Both the position numbers and the translations under genes were made by a program. Under the pieces are notes generated by a model. That model had not been told where the DNA came from. It saw nothing but the letters and a program-made list of their open reading frames with translations, and made no database searches. From Pseudomonas reidholzensis (GTDB lineage: Bacteria; Pseudomonadota; Gammaproteobacteria; Pseudomonadales; Pseudomonadaceae), in the NCBI RefSeq assembly GCF_900536025.1, contig NZ_UNOZ01000040.1, positions 30,099-94,098 of the forward strand: a stretch of 64,000 nucleotides of DNA, in the 5' to 3' direction. Numbering within the stretch: position 1 is the first letter of the stretch; each line of letters begins with the position of its first letter. Of the stretch, positions 9,153 through 16,925 are shown one piece after another.

Positions 9153-9302
9153 ATGAACAAGCGTAAACCGGACCTGCTGTGGATCCTGGCCTTCATCTTT
9201 GGCCTGGGCGTGGTGACCACCGGTTATGCGCAGAGTTTGTTGGAGCGAAAGCTGGATGTCGCCTACCAGACCCCGGTTGAAGCCGCGCCGCAACAGCGCT
9301 GA
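9153..9302 (+). CDS. Small single-pass membrane protein, 49 aa
   Basis: ATG 9153 begins MNKRKPDLLWILAFIFGLGV; translation ends EAAPQQR at the TGA 9300-9302. A GGGGGG run at 9141-9146 sits upstream at ribosome-binding distance. A basic N-terminus followed by a hydrophobic segment at about residues 8-24 predicts an inner-membrane helix, with a short polar tail. It lies in the gap between the divergent EVE gene and the convergent ygfA. Function not recognised. The charge pattern, SD and fit into the gap argue for a real gene. Confidence 0.65.
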   Translation: MNKRKPDLLWILAFIFGLGVVTTGYAQSLLERKLDVAYQTPVEAAPQQR

Positions 9303-9320
9303 CACCCACCCCGGCACGCC

Positions 9321-9929
9321 TCAGTTGCGCGCCAGGTACCAGCCGCGGTCCGAGACCGTCCCCTGCAGCGGTACATCCCAACTGGCCTGAGCCAGCCGCT
9401 CGACCTTCTGGCACTCATGGGCCAAGCCCAGCAGCAGCGGTTTCTTCCACGCCTTGCGGCGCGCCAGGTACGCCAGGCTGCGGTCATAGAAGCCGCCGCC
9501 CATGCCCAGCCGGCCTCCCACCTCGTCGAACCCCACCAATGGCAGCAGGATCAGGTCCAGCGCCCAGATCGGCCGTTGCCGCTTGCGCTCGATCACCGGC
9601 TCCGGGATGCGGAAACGGTTGGGCCGCAGCCGTTCGCCCTGTTCGAAGCGTTGAAACACCATGCGCGTCGCCGGCCAGGCATGCAGCACCGGCAGGTAGG
9701 TGCGCTTGCCACGCCGCTGGGCCTCGCGCAGCAACAGGCGCGGGTCGATCTCGCCATCGTTGGGCAGGTACAGGGCAATGTGCTTGGCTCGACGGAACAG
9801 CGGGTGCTGTGCCAGCTGGCGGTACAGACCAAGGGTGGCCTGGCGTTGCTCGGCAGGGGTGAGGGCACGACGGGCATTGCGCAGCAGGCGGCGCAACTGG
9901 GGGCGGGTGAGCGGCGCGGTGTCGGTCAT
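9321..9929 (-). CDS. ygfA: 5-formyltetrahydrofolate cyclo-ligase
   Basis: 202 aa from the ATG at 9929 (MTDTAPLTRPQLRRLLRNAR). Converts 5-formyl-THF to 5,10-methenyl-THF using ATP, recycling a by-product of one-carbon metabolism. The ATP-binding signature GGRLGMGGGFYDRSLAYL is present, as is the N-terminal pattern of basic residues (RRLLRNARRAL) and YLPNDGEIDPR. The open frame continues to 10178, but that extension is the 6S RNA gene. The zapA-6S RNA-ygfA order is conserved across gammaproteobacteria, with ygfA cotranscribed behind the RNA. Confidence 0.95.
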   Translation of the reverse strand: MTDTAPLTRPQLRRLLRNARRALTPAEQRQATLGLYRQLAQHPLFRRAKHIALYLPNDGEIDPRLLLREAQRRGKRTYLPVLHAWPATRMVFQRFEQGERLRPNRFRIPEPVIERKRQRPIWALDLILLPLVGFDEVGGRLGMGGGFYDRSLAYLARRKAWKKPLLLGLAHECQKVERLAQASWDVPLQGTVSDRGWYLARN

Positions 9930-9976
9930 GGCACAGGCGTTTCCCAGAGGTGTCGGCCGCCGTGGCGGCCAAACAA

Positions 9977-10002
9977 ATTGCCCGCCTGGGGAGGCGGGCA
10001 AT
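9977..10002 (-). terminator. Hairpin downstream of 6S RNA
   Basis: Perfect 10-bp stem ATTGCCCGCC / GGCGGGCAAT with a 6-nt loop; on the minus strand it is followed by TTGTTTGG. It lies between the 6S RNA 3' end and the ygfA start, so it may release 6S RNA precursors or attenuate read-through. The T-run is weak. Confidence 0.6.
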
Positions 10003-10010
10003 GGACAATT

Positions 10011-10190
10011 CAGGCTCCCCGATAAGACCGCTATCGGCGTAGCCCTTGAACCCGAAAGTTCAAGGTGGAGATTGCAGGGGGCGTTAAGGCTTTCCGTCGG
10101 GCGGACATGCACACCGGCCCCAGCGTGCAACCCCCGTGGTTGTGCGTATCGGCTCAGGGACATAACCGACTGGCGCATCTCCCAGGGAGT
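10011..10190 (-). ncRNA. ssrS: 6S RNA
   Basis: Regulatory RNA that mimics an open promoter and binds sigma70-RNA polymerase. Located between zapA and ygfA on the same strand, the conserved position. The 5' segment CTCCCTGGGAGATGCGCC (from about 10189 on the minus strand) can pair with the 3' GGGGAGCC (10020-10013) to form the closing stem. The interior contains inverted segments such as CTTGAAC/GTTCAAG consistent with the long bulged hairpin. The size of about 180 nt fits Pseudomonas 6S RNA. Exact ends are estimated from pairing. Confidence 0.85.
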
Positions 10191-10208
10191 GGCGCCAGTA
10201 TACCAATC

Positions 10209-10526
10209 TCAGACGTTTTTGGTACCCGTGTCGTCGGCCAATGCGTTGTCGACCCGTTCCAGCAGGTCACGCACCTGCTCGCGGGTAGTGCCACCGCTGA
10301 CCACGTCAGGGGTTTCCTGGCGATGGAGCATTTCATGGGTGATGTTCAAGGCTGCCATGACCGCGATGCGATCGGCGCCGATCACCTTGCCGCTGCTGCG
10401 GATCTCGCGCATCTTGCCGTCCAGGTAGCGCGCGGCGCTGACCAGGTTGTTGCGCTCTTCGGGCGGGCAGATGATCGAGTATTCCTTGTCGAGGATCTGC
10501 ACGGTGACGCTATTGCTTGAACTCAT
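10209..10526 (-). CDS. zapA: Cell division protein ZapA
   Basis: 105 aa. FtsZ-ring stabiliser that bundles FtsZ filaments. The N-terminus MSSSNSVTVQILDKEYSIIC is followed by PPEERNNLVSAARYLDGKMREIR, the ZapA signature, and then a predicted helical coiled-coil (GADRIAVMAALNITHEML). Its start overlaps the stop of the upstream ZapB-like gene (ATGA), so the two are coupled. Followed by 6S RNA and ygfA. Confidence 0.95.
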   Translation of the reverse strand: MSSSNSVTVQILDKEYSIICPPEERNNLVSAARYLDGKMREIRSSGKVIGADRIAVMAALNITHEMLHRQETPDVVSGGTTREQVRDLLERVDNALADDTGTKNV

Positions 10527-10741
10527 GAGTCTTGCTCCAGGGCCTTGAGCCGCACGATCATCGATTCGACCTTGCGTCTTGCGATCTCATTCTTTTCGAT
10601 GAGGTGGGCGCGCTCTTCGCGCCAGGTTTTTTCCTGCGCTACTAGGAGTGCATTTTGCCGTTTAAGTTGCTCGACGCGTTCGATCAGCAACTCGAATCGG
10701 CTCATCAGCGCTTGCAGGTCGTTGTCTTGCATGGGTTGCAC
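10523..10741 (-). CDS. ZapB-like small coiled-coil protein (TIGR02449 type)
   Basis: 72 aa, almost entirely charged heptad-like helix (LMSRFELLIERVEQLKRQNA ...), as in ZapB-like cell-division coiled-coils found beside zapA in Pseudomonas. I chose the GTG at 10741 because GAGGGAG lies about 8 nt before it; the ATG at 10732 (MQDNDLQ) is the alternative but too far from that site. Overlaps zapA by 4 bp. A role in FtsZ-ring organisation with ZapA is inferred from context. Confidence 0.85.
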   Translation of the reverse strand: MQPMQDNDLQALMSRFELLIERVEQLKRQNALLVAQEKTWREERAHLIEKNEIARRKVESMIVRLKALEQDS

Positions 10742-10885
10742 TCGGTTCGCTCCCTCGTTGACGGCCTGGCGATCATGCCTGTGCCGAGCCCCCGGAGGCC
10801 AGTGCCGATGGTCTTGGCGCGCCTGCCGGTGCTAGGATACAAGGTCTTCATTCTAGACATTGCGCCGTCTGGCGCCTAGCAGCCC

Positions 10886-11440
10886 ATGCCCAATACCCAA
10901 TCGCCGTATACCGCCTTCGCCACGCTGCTTTCCAGCAATGGCCACCCTGTCTCCCCCGCCGAGTTGCACGGCCTGTTGATCGGCCGCAGCTGCGCCGGTG
11001 CCGGCTTCGATGCCGACGCCTGGCTGGCTGACGCCGCCGGTGTGCTCGAAAACGACCCCGCCGACGCCGTGCGCAACGCCCTGATCGGCCTGCAAGAAAT
11101 GGTCAAGGCCGAGCTGACCGGCGATGACGTCGCCCTGGTCCTGCTGCTGCCCGGCGACGAGGAAGCGCTGACCGATCGCGCCGCCGCCCTTGGCCAGTGG
11201 TGCCAAGGCTTCATCACCGGCTTTGGCTTGAACGTCGGTGGCAAGGACCTCTCCAGCGATGCCAAGGAAGTCCTCCAGGACCTGGTGTCCATCTCCCAGG
11301 TCCAGGACGCCCTGGAGGAATCCGAGGACGGCGAGAGCGACTACATGGAAGTCACCGAATACCTGCGCGTCGCACCGCTGCTGCTGTTCACCGAGCTGAA
11401 CGCGCCTGCCGCGCCCGCGCCCAAGCCATCGCTGCACTGA
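10886..11440 (+). CDS. ygfB: UPF0149 family protein YgfB
   Basis: 184 aa. The N-terminal PVSPAELHGLLIGRSCAGAG and QWCQGFITGFGL are the hallmark motifs of the YgfB/YecA (UPF0149) family. The acidic C-terminal half (VQDALEESEDGESDYMEVTEYLRVA) is typical of YgfB. It heads a run with pepP, ubiH and ubiI, the order also seen in E. coli (ygfB-pepP-ubiH-ubiI). In P. aeruginosa YgfB has been linked to regulation of beta-lactam resistance; whether that holds here cannot be judged from sequence. Confidence 0.93.
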   Translation: MPNTQSPYTAFATLLSSNGHPVSPAELHGLLIGRSCAGAGFDADAWLADAAGVLENDPADAVRNALIGLQEMVKAELTGDDVALVLLLPGDEEALTDRAAALGQWCQGFITGFGLNVGGKDLSSDAKEVLQDLVSISQVQDALEESEDGESDYMEVTEYLRVAPLLLFTELNAPAAPAPKPSLH

Positions 11441-11466
11441 TCAACCCCTGGGGGTAAGTCCTGCCC

Positions 11467-12801
11467 ATGAGCCACATACCCAAGGCCGAGTATGCCCGTC
11501 GGCGCAAGGCGCTGATGGCGCAGATGGTCCCCAACAGCATCGCTATCCTGCCGGCCGCCGCGGTTGCCATCCGCAACCGCGACGTCGAGCATGTGTACCG
11601 TCAGGACAGCGATTTCCAGTACCTCAGCGGCTTTCCCGAGCCTGAGGCGGTGATCGCGCTGATCCCTGGGCGCGAGCATGGCGAGTACGTGTTGTTCTGC
11701 CGTGAGCGCAACCCGGAGCGCGAGCAATGGGATGGCCTGCGGGCCGGCCAGGAAGGCGCGGTGCGCGATTTTGCCGCCGACGATGCCTTCCCGATCACCG
11801 ACATCGACGAGATCCTGCCGGGCCTGATCGAAGGTCGCGACCGGGTGTACACCGCCATGGGCAGCAACCCCGAGTTCGACCGTCGGCTGATGGACTGGAT
11901 CAACGTGATCCGCTCCAAGGCGCGCCTCGGCGCCCAGCCGCCGAACGAATACGTTGCCCTGGATCACCTGCTGCACGACATGCGCCTGTATAAGTCAGCG
12001 GCGGAAGTAAAAGTGATGCGCGCCGCCGCAGAGATTTCCGCGGGCGCCCATGTGCGGGCGATGCAGGCCTGCCGTGCGGGCCTGCACGAGTACAGCCTGG
12101 AAGCCGAGCTGGACTACGCGTTCCGCCAGGGCGGGGCGAAGATGCCAGCCTACGGCTCGATCGTCGCCGCTGGGCGCAACGGCTGTATCCTGCACTACCA
12201 GCAGAACGACGCGCTGCTCAAGGACGGTGACCTGGTGCTGATCGACGCCGGTTGCGAGATCGACTGCTATGCCAGCGACATCACCCGCACCTTCCCGGTC
12301 AGCGGGCGTTTTTCGGCCGAGCAGAAAGCGATCTACGAACTGGTGCTCAAGGCCCAGGCAGCGGCGTTTGCCGAGATCGCCCCGGGCAAGCACTGGAACC
12401 ACGCCCACGAGGCGACCGTGCGGGTCATCACCGAGGGCCTGGTGGAACTGGGGCTGCTCAAGGGCGAGGTGCAGGCGCTGATCGACAGCGAGGCCTACCG
12501 CGCCTTCTACATGCACCGTGCCGGGCATTGGCTGGGCATGGATGTACACGATGTCGGCGAGTACAAGGTCGGCGGCCAGTGGCGGGTGCTCGAAGCGGGC
12601 ATGGCGCTGACCGTCGAACCGGGCATCTACATCGCCGCCGACAATCAGGCCGTGGCGAAGAAATGGCGCGGCATCGGCATCAGAATCGAGGACGACGTGG
12701 TGGTGACCCGGCAGGGCTGTGAAATTCTTACCTCGGGCGTGCCGCGCACGGTCGCCGAGATCGAGGCGCTGATGGCCGATGCGCGCAGGGCCGTGGCATG
12801 A
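11467..12801 (+). CDS. pepP: Xaa-Pro aminopeptidase P
   Basis: 444 aa, M24B metallopeptidase that removes N-terminal residues preceding proline. The N-terminal creatinase-like domain (SDFQYLSGFPEPEAV) is followed by the pita-bread domain with all five dimanganese ligands in context: two Asp in DAGCEIDCYASDITRTFP, His in HRAGHWLGMDVHD, Glu in VEPGIYI and Glu in GIRIEDDV. Its stop overlaps the ubiH start (ATGA at 12798-12801), so the genes are coupled. Confidence 0.97.
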   Translation: MSHIPKAEYARRRKALMAQMVPNSIAILPAAAVAIRNRDVEHVYRQDSDFQYLSGFPEPEAVIALIPGREHGEYVLFCRERNPEREQWDGLRAGQEGAVRDFAADDAFPITDIDEILPGLIEGRDRVYTAMGSNPEFDRRLMDWINVIRSKARLGAQPPNEYVALDHLLHDMRLYKSAAEVKVMRAAAEISAGAHVRAMQACRAGLHEYSLEAELDYAFRQGGAKMPAYGSIVAAGRNGCILHYQQNDALLKDGDLVLIDAGCEIDCYASDITRTFPVSGRFSAEQKAIYELVLKAQAAAFAEIAPGKHWNHAHEATVRVITEGLVELGLLKGEVQALIDSEAYRAFYMHRAGHWLGMDVHDVGEYKVGGQWRVLEAGMALTVEPGIYIAADNQAVAKKWRGIGIRIEDDVVVTRQGCEILTSGVPRTVAEIEALMADARRAVA

Positions 12802-13997
12802 GCCGGGTCAACCTGGCGATCATCGGCGGTGGCCTGGTCGGTGCCAGCCTGGCCCTGGCGCTGCAGGCCGGGGCCAAGGCGCGCGGCTGGAAGATCCTGC
12901 TGATCGAGCCGTTCGCTCCTGGCGACAGCTTTCAGCCAAGCTACGATGCGCGCTCCTCGGCATTGTCATTCGGTACCCGACAGATCTACGAACACCTGGG
13001 CCTGTGGCAGGCCATCGAGCGCCGCGCCGAAGCGATCCGGCAGATCCATGTGTCTGACCGTGGCCGCTTTGGCATGACCCGCCTGGATGCCAGCGAAGAA
13101 GGGGTGCCGGCGCTGGGTTATGTGGTGGAAAACGCCTGGCTGGGCCAGTGCCTGTGGCAAGGCCTGGACGCCGACGTGGTCAGCTGGCGGTGCCCGGCCG
13201 AGGTCAAGGCGATGCAGCCGATAGAGGGCGGCTACCGCCTGCAACTGGATGACGACACCAGCCTTGAGTGCGATCTGGCGGTGTTGGCCGACGGCGGGCG
13301 CTCGGGCCTGCGCGAGCAGTTGGGCATCCATGTGCATCGCCGCCCTTACCAGCAGAGCGCGCTGATCGCCAATATCAGCCCGGGCGAAGCGCATGGCGGC
13401 CAAGCCTTCGAGCGCTTCACCGAACAGGGCCCGATGGCCTTGCTGCCCTTGCCGGAAAACCGCTGCGCGCTGGTCTGGACCCGCCAGGGGATGGACGCCC
13501 AGCGCCTCGCCGAGGTTGACGAGCGGAGTTTCCTGCGCGAGTTGCAGGACGTTTTTGGCTACCGCCTCGGTGCGCTGCGCCAGGTCGGCGCGCGCCACTT
13601 GTATCCGCTGGCGCTGGTCGAGGCCGACGAACAGGTGCGCCCGCACCTGGTGGTGCTCGGCAACGCCGCGCACAGCCTGCACCCGATTGCCGGGCAGGGC
13701 TTCAACCTGTCCCTGCGCGATGTGCAGTCGCTGGCCGAAGGCCTGCTGGCGGGCCCGCAGCACCCCGGTGACCTGGCGACCCTGCGCGTCTATCACCAAC
13801 GGCAACGGCTGGACCAGGCCCTGACCATCGGCTTCTCCGACCAGGTCACGCGGGTGTTCGGCAGCGGCCAGCCACTGCTGGCGGCGGGGCGTAACCTCGG
13901 CCTGCTCGGCCTTGACCTGCTGCCACCGGCCAAGCGCTGGTTCGCGCGCCAGGCGATGGGCCTGGGCACGCGGCCCGACCTGCGGGGTCGCGCATGA
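12798..13997 (+). CDS. ubiH: 2-octaprenyl-6-methoxyphenol hydroxylase UbiH
   Basis: 399 aa FAD-dependent monooxygenase of ubiquinone synthesis, thought to hydroxylate ring C1. Rossmann FAD motif LAIIGGGLVGASLALAL at the N-terminus, the DG motif in AVLADGGRSGLREQLG, and the second FAD signature LGNAAHSLHPIAGQGFNLSLRD. It overlaps pepP upstream and the DUF4442 gene downstream by 4 bp each, indicating an operon. The division of labour with the paralogue at 14480 (UbiI) is assigned from synteny with E. coli. Confidence 0.93.
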   Translation: MSRVNLAIIGGGLVGASLALALQAGAKARGWKILLIEPFAPGDSFQPSYDARSSALSFGTRQIYEHLGLWQAIERRAEAIRQIHVSDRGRFGMTRLDASEEGVPALGYVVENAWLGQCLWQGLDADVVSWRCPAEVKAMQPIEGGYRLQLDDDTSLECDLAVLADGGRSGLREQLGIHVHRRPYQQSALIANISPGEAHGGQAFERFTEQGPMALLPLPENRCALVWTRQGMDAQRLAEVDERSFLRELQDVFGYRLGALRQVGARHLYPLALVEADEQVRPHLVVLGNAAHSLHPIAGQGFNLSLRDVQSLAEGLLAGPQHPGDLATLRVYHQRQRLDQALTIGFSDQVTRVFGSGQPLLAAGRNLGLLGLDLLPPAKRWFARQAMGLGTRPDLRGRA

Positions 13998-14476
13998 GCG
14001 ACTCGCGCAAGCTCGCGCGCAAGGCCCGCATGCTGCGTTGGCTGCTCAACTGCTACCCGCCTTACCTCGGTGCCGGTATCCGCGTGCAGCACATCAGCCC
14101 GGACATGAGCAGCATCAAGGTGCGCATGAAGCTCACCCGCTGGAACCGCAACTACGTCGGCACCCAGTTCGGCGGCAGCCTGTATTCGATGGTCGACCCG
14201 TTCTACATGCTCCTGCTGATCGAGCGGCTGGGCAGCGGCTACATCGTCTGGGACAAGGCCGCCAGCATCGACTTCATCTCCCCGGGCAAAGGCCCGGTGT
14301 ATGCCGAGTTCCACGTCGATGACGGGTTGCTCGACGACATCCGCCAGCAGACCGCCAGCGGCAAGAAGTACCTGCCCCGGCTGCAGGTCGACATCCGTGA
14401 CGGTACCGGCGAGCTGGTGGCGCGGGTCGATAAAACCCTTTATGTACGGCTCAAGCCGCAAGCGAGGCAGGCGTAA
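13994..14476 (+). CDS. DUF4442 hotdog-fold protein (putative acyl-CoA thioesterase)
   Basis: 160 aa. The DUF4442 pattern is visible: IRVQHISPDMSSIKVRMKL, RNYVGTQFGGSLYSMVDPFY and WDKAASIDFISPGKGPVYAEF. The fold resembles the YiiD/PaaI hotdog thioesterases, with GTQFGGSLYSMVDP as the likely central-helix region. Translationally coupled to ubiH and 3 bp from ubiI, so it sits inside the ubiquinone gene run. No biochemical role is known to me; a link to quinone or lipid metabolism is only positional. Confidence 0.78.
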   Translation: MSDSRKLARKARMLRWLLNCYPPYLGAGIRVQHISPDMSSIKVRMKLTRWNRNYVGTQFGGSLYSMVDPFYMLLLIERLGSGYIVWDKAASIDFISPGKGPVYAEFHVDDGLLDDIRQQTASGKKYLPRLQVDIRDGTGELVARVDKTLYVRLKPQARQA

Positions 14477-14479
14477 GGC

Positions 14480-15703
14480 ATGGAAATGCGCGCAGATCTA
14501 TTGATTGTCGGTGCCGGTATGGTCGGCAGCGCACTGGCCCTGGCGTTGCGCCACAGCGGCCTGGAGATTCTCCTGCTCGACGGCGGCCCGCTGTCGGTCA
14601 AGCGGTTTGACCCGCAGTCGCCGTTCGAGCCGCGGGTCAGTGCCCTGTCGGCGGCCAGCCAGCGCATCCTCGAGCGCCTCGGCGCCTGGGAAGGGATAGC
14701 CGGGCGGCGCGCGTCGCCGTATTCGGACATGCACGTGTGGGACGGCAGCGGTACCGGCCAGATCCACTTCTCGGCCGCCAGCGTGCATGCCCAGGTGCTG
14801 GGCCACATCGTCGAGAACCGGGTGGTCCAGGACGCGCTGCTGGACCGCTTGCACGACAGCGACATCGGCCTGCTGCCCAATGCCCGCCTGGAGCAGATGC
14901 GCCGCTCCGGTGACGAGTGGCTGCTGACCCTGGCCGACGGCCGCCGCTTGCGTGCGCCGCTGGTCGTCGCCGCTGATGGCGCCAACTCCGCCGTACGGCG
15001 CCTGACCGGCTGCGAAACCCGCGAGTGGGACTACCTGCACCAAGCCATCGTCACCAGTGTGCGCTGCTCCGAGGCGCACCAGGCCACGGCTTGGCAGCGC
15101 TTTACCGACGAGGGCCCGCTGGCGTTTCTACCGCTGGCACGCGACGGCGGCCAAACCTGGTGTTCGATTGTCTGGTCGACCACGCCGGAGCAGGCCGAGC
15201 AGGTCATGGCGCTGGATGACGAAGGCTTTTGTGCGGCGCTGGAGCGGGCCTTCGAAGGGCGCTTGGGGCAGGTCCTGGAGGCTGATCCGCGGGTCTGCGT
15301 GCCGTTGCGTCAGCGCCATGCCAAGCGCTATGTGGATGAAGGGCTGGCGCTGATCGGCGATGCGGCCCATGTGATTCACCCGCTGGCCGGGCAGGGTGTC
15401 AACCTGGGCTTTCTCGATGCGGCGGTGCTGGCCGAGGAGTTGGCGCATGCCTGCGAGCGCGGTGAGCGCCTGGCGGATGTGAAGGTGCTCAGCCGCTACG
15501 AGCGCCGGCGCATGCCGCACAACCTGGCGCTGATGGCGGCGATGGAGGGCTTCGAGCGGTTGTTCCAGGCCAATCCGCTGCCGCTGCGCTGGCTGCGTAA
15601 CAGTGGCCTGAAGCTGGTCGAGCAGATGCCCGAGGCCAAGGCGCTGTTCGTGCGTCAGGCGCTGGGCTTGTCGGGTGATCTGCCGGAACTGGCCAAAGCC
15701 TGA
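14480..15703 (+). CDS. ubiI: UbiH/UbiF/VisC-family FAD hydroxylase (UbiI-like)
   Basis: 407 aa, paralogue of the gene at 12798. N-terminal FAD site LLIVGAGMVGSALALALRHS, central DG motif VVAADGANSAVRRLTG and FAD/ribityl-binding GDAAHVIHPLAGQGVNLGFLD. By gene order (pepP-ubiH-...-visC) it should be the C5 hydroxylase UbiI, but some pseudomonads distribute these reactions differently, so a broader hydroxylase role is possible. Starts 3 bp after the DUF4442 stop. Confidence 0.85.
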   Translation: MEMRADLLIVGAGMVGSALALALRHSGLEILLLDGGPLSVKRFDPQSPFEPRVSALSAASQRILERLGAWEGIAGRRASPYSDMHVWDGSGTGQIHFSAASVHAQVLGHIVENRVVQDALLDRLHDSDIGLLPNARLEQMRRSGDEWLLTLADGRRLRAPLVVAADGANSAVRRLTGCETREWDYLHQAIVTSVRCSEAHQATAWQRFTDEGPLAFLPLARDGGQTWCSIVWSTTPEQAEQVMALDDEGFCAALERAFEGRLGQVLEADPRVCVPLRQRHAKRYVDEGLALIGDAAHVIHPLAGQGVNLGFLDAAVLAEELAHACERGERLADVKVLSRYERRRMPHNLALMAAMEGFERLFQANPLPLRWLRNSGLKLVEQMPEAKALFVRQALGLSGDLPELAKA

Positions 15704-15754
15704 GCGTTGGCCGTATTGGCAACATCCGGTAACGGCTAGGTGGGTGAGCTGCTT

Positions 15755-15773
15755 AATGGTATTCACTACCATT
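15755..15773. promoter_or_regulatory. Dyad upstream of the iron ABC binding protein
   Basis: AATGGTA-TTCAC-TACCATT, perfect 7-bp arms, 19 bp in total, 30 bp before the binding-protein start. The length and placement suit a Fur-type operator, but the match to the Fur consensus GATAATGATAATCATTATC is only partial. Another iron or metal regulator is possible. Confidence 0.4.
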
Positions 15774-15803
15774 TGCACCTCTCAAACCCGCGAGGAATTC
15801 CCG

Positions 15804-16805
15804 ATGTTGCCACGCAAGCCCCTCCTGGCCGCCCTGGCCCTGACCCTGTTCGGCGGCACCGTCCAGGCGGCGGACGAAGTGGTGGTGTATTCCTCGCGCA
15901 TCGACGAGCTGATCAAGCCGGTGTTCGACGCCTATACCGCCAAGACCGGTGTGCAGATCAAGTTCATCACCGACAAGGAAGCCCCGCTGATGCAGCGCAT
16001 CAAGGCCGAGGGCGACAACGGCGTGGCCGACCTGCTGCTCACCGTCGATGCCGGCAACCTCTGGCAGGCCGAGCAGATGGGCATCCTGCAGCCGATCAAG
16101 TCGGACGTGATCGACGCCAACATCCCCGCCCAGTACCGCGCCGCGTCCCATGACTGGACCGGCCTGAGCCTGCGCGCGCGGACCATCGCCTACGCCACTG
16201 ATCGGGTCAAACCTGAAGAGCTGAGCACCTACGAGGCCCTGGCCGACAAGCACTGGGAAGGCCGGCTGTGCCTGCGCACCGCGAAAAAGGTCTACAACCA
16301 GTCGCTGACCGCCACCCTGATCGAGAACCATGGCGAGGCCAAGACCGAAGCGATCATCAAGGGCTGGGTCAACAACCTGTCCACCGATGTGTTCTCCGAC
16401 GATACCGCCGTGCTGCAGGCGATCGAAGCGGGTCAGTGCGACGTCGGTGTGGTCAACACTTACTACTACGGTCGCCTGCACAAGCAGCAGCCGAGCCTGC
16501 CGATCAAGCTGTTCTGGCCTAACCAGGCGGACCGTGGCGTGCACGTCAACCTGTCGGGTATCGGCCTGACCAAGCATGCGCCGCACCCTGAGGCGGCGAA
16601 AAAGCTGGTGGAGTGGATGACCGGCGAAGAGGCGCAGAAGCTGTTTGCCGACATCAACCAGGAGTTCCCGGCCAACCCGAAGGTCAAGCCCTCCGCCGAA
16701 GTCGCGGCCTGGGGTAGCTTCAAGGCCGACAGCATCCCGGTGGAAGTCGCAGGCAAGCGTCAGGCCGAGGCGATCCGTTTGATGGATCGGGCTGGCTGGA
16801 ACTAA
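15804..16805 (+). CDS. Ferric iron ABC transporter, periplasmic binding protein (FbpA/FutA type)
   Basis: 333 aa from the ATG at 15804 (MLPRKPLLAALALTLFGGTV), with CGAGGA 6-8 bp upstream. The signal peptide ends at VQAADE. The mature start EVVVYSSRIDELIKPVFDAY is typical of Fe3+ binders, and the paired tyrosines in GVVNTYYYGRL form the family's iron-coordinating site. The cognate permease follows at 16926, but a REP element intervenes and no ATPase gene is present. A palindromic site just upstream may be an iron-responsive operator. Confidence 0.9.
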   Translation: MLPRKPLLAALALTLFGGTVQAADEVVVYSSRIDELIKPVFDAYTAKTGVQIKFITDKEAPLMQRIKAEGDNGVADLLLTVDAGNLWQAEQMGILQPIKSDVIDANIPAQYRAASHDWTGLSLRARTIAYATDRVKPEELSTYEALADKHWEGRLCLRTAKKVYNQSLTATLIENHGEAKTEAIIKGWVNNLSTDVFSDDTAVLQAIEAGQCDVGVVNTYYYGRLHKQQPSLPIKLFWPNQADRGVHVNLSGIGLTKHAPHPEAAKKLVEWMTGEEAQKLFADINQEFPANPKVKPSAEVAAWGSFKADSIPVEVAGKRQAEAIRLMDRAGWN

Positions 16806-16837
16806 GCACCAGGCTTTATCCTTCTGGGGTTCTTTAG

Positions 16838-16902
16838 GGCCCTTTCGCGGGCAAGCCCGCTCCTGCAGGGATCTTGTGGGAGGGGGTTGACCCGCGAACG
16901 CG
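16838..16902. repeat. REP pair, one half degenerate
   Basis: Left half TTCGCGGGCAAGCCCGCTCC is a good match; the right half (GTGGGAGGGGGTTGACCCGCGAA) is diverged. It fills the gap between the iron binding protein and its permease and overlaps the first upstream candidate start of the permease (TTG 16887). Confidence 0.75.
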
Positions 16903-16925
16903 CCATCGCAACCGAGATCCTAGAT

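Noticed and set aside
10011..10178. N-terminal extension of the ygfA frame
   Set aside because: This stretch is the 6S RNA gene; the real YgfA start at 9929 gives the normal protein length.
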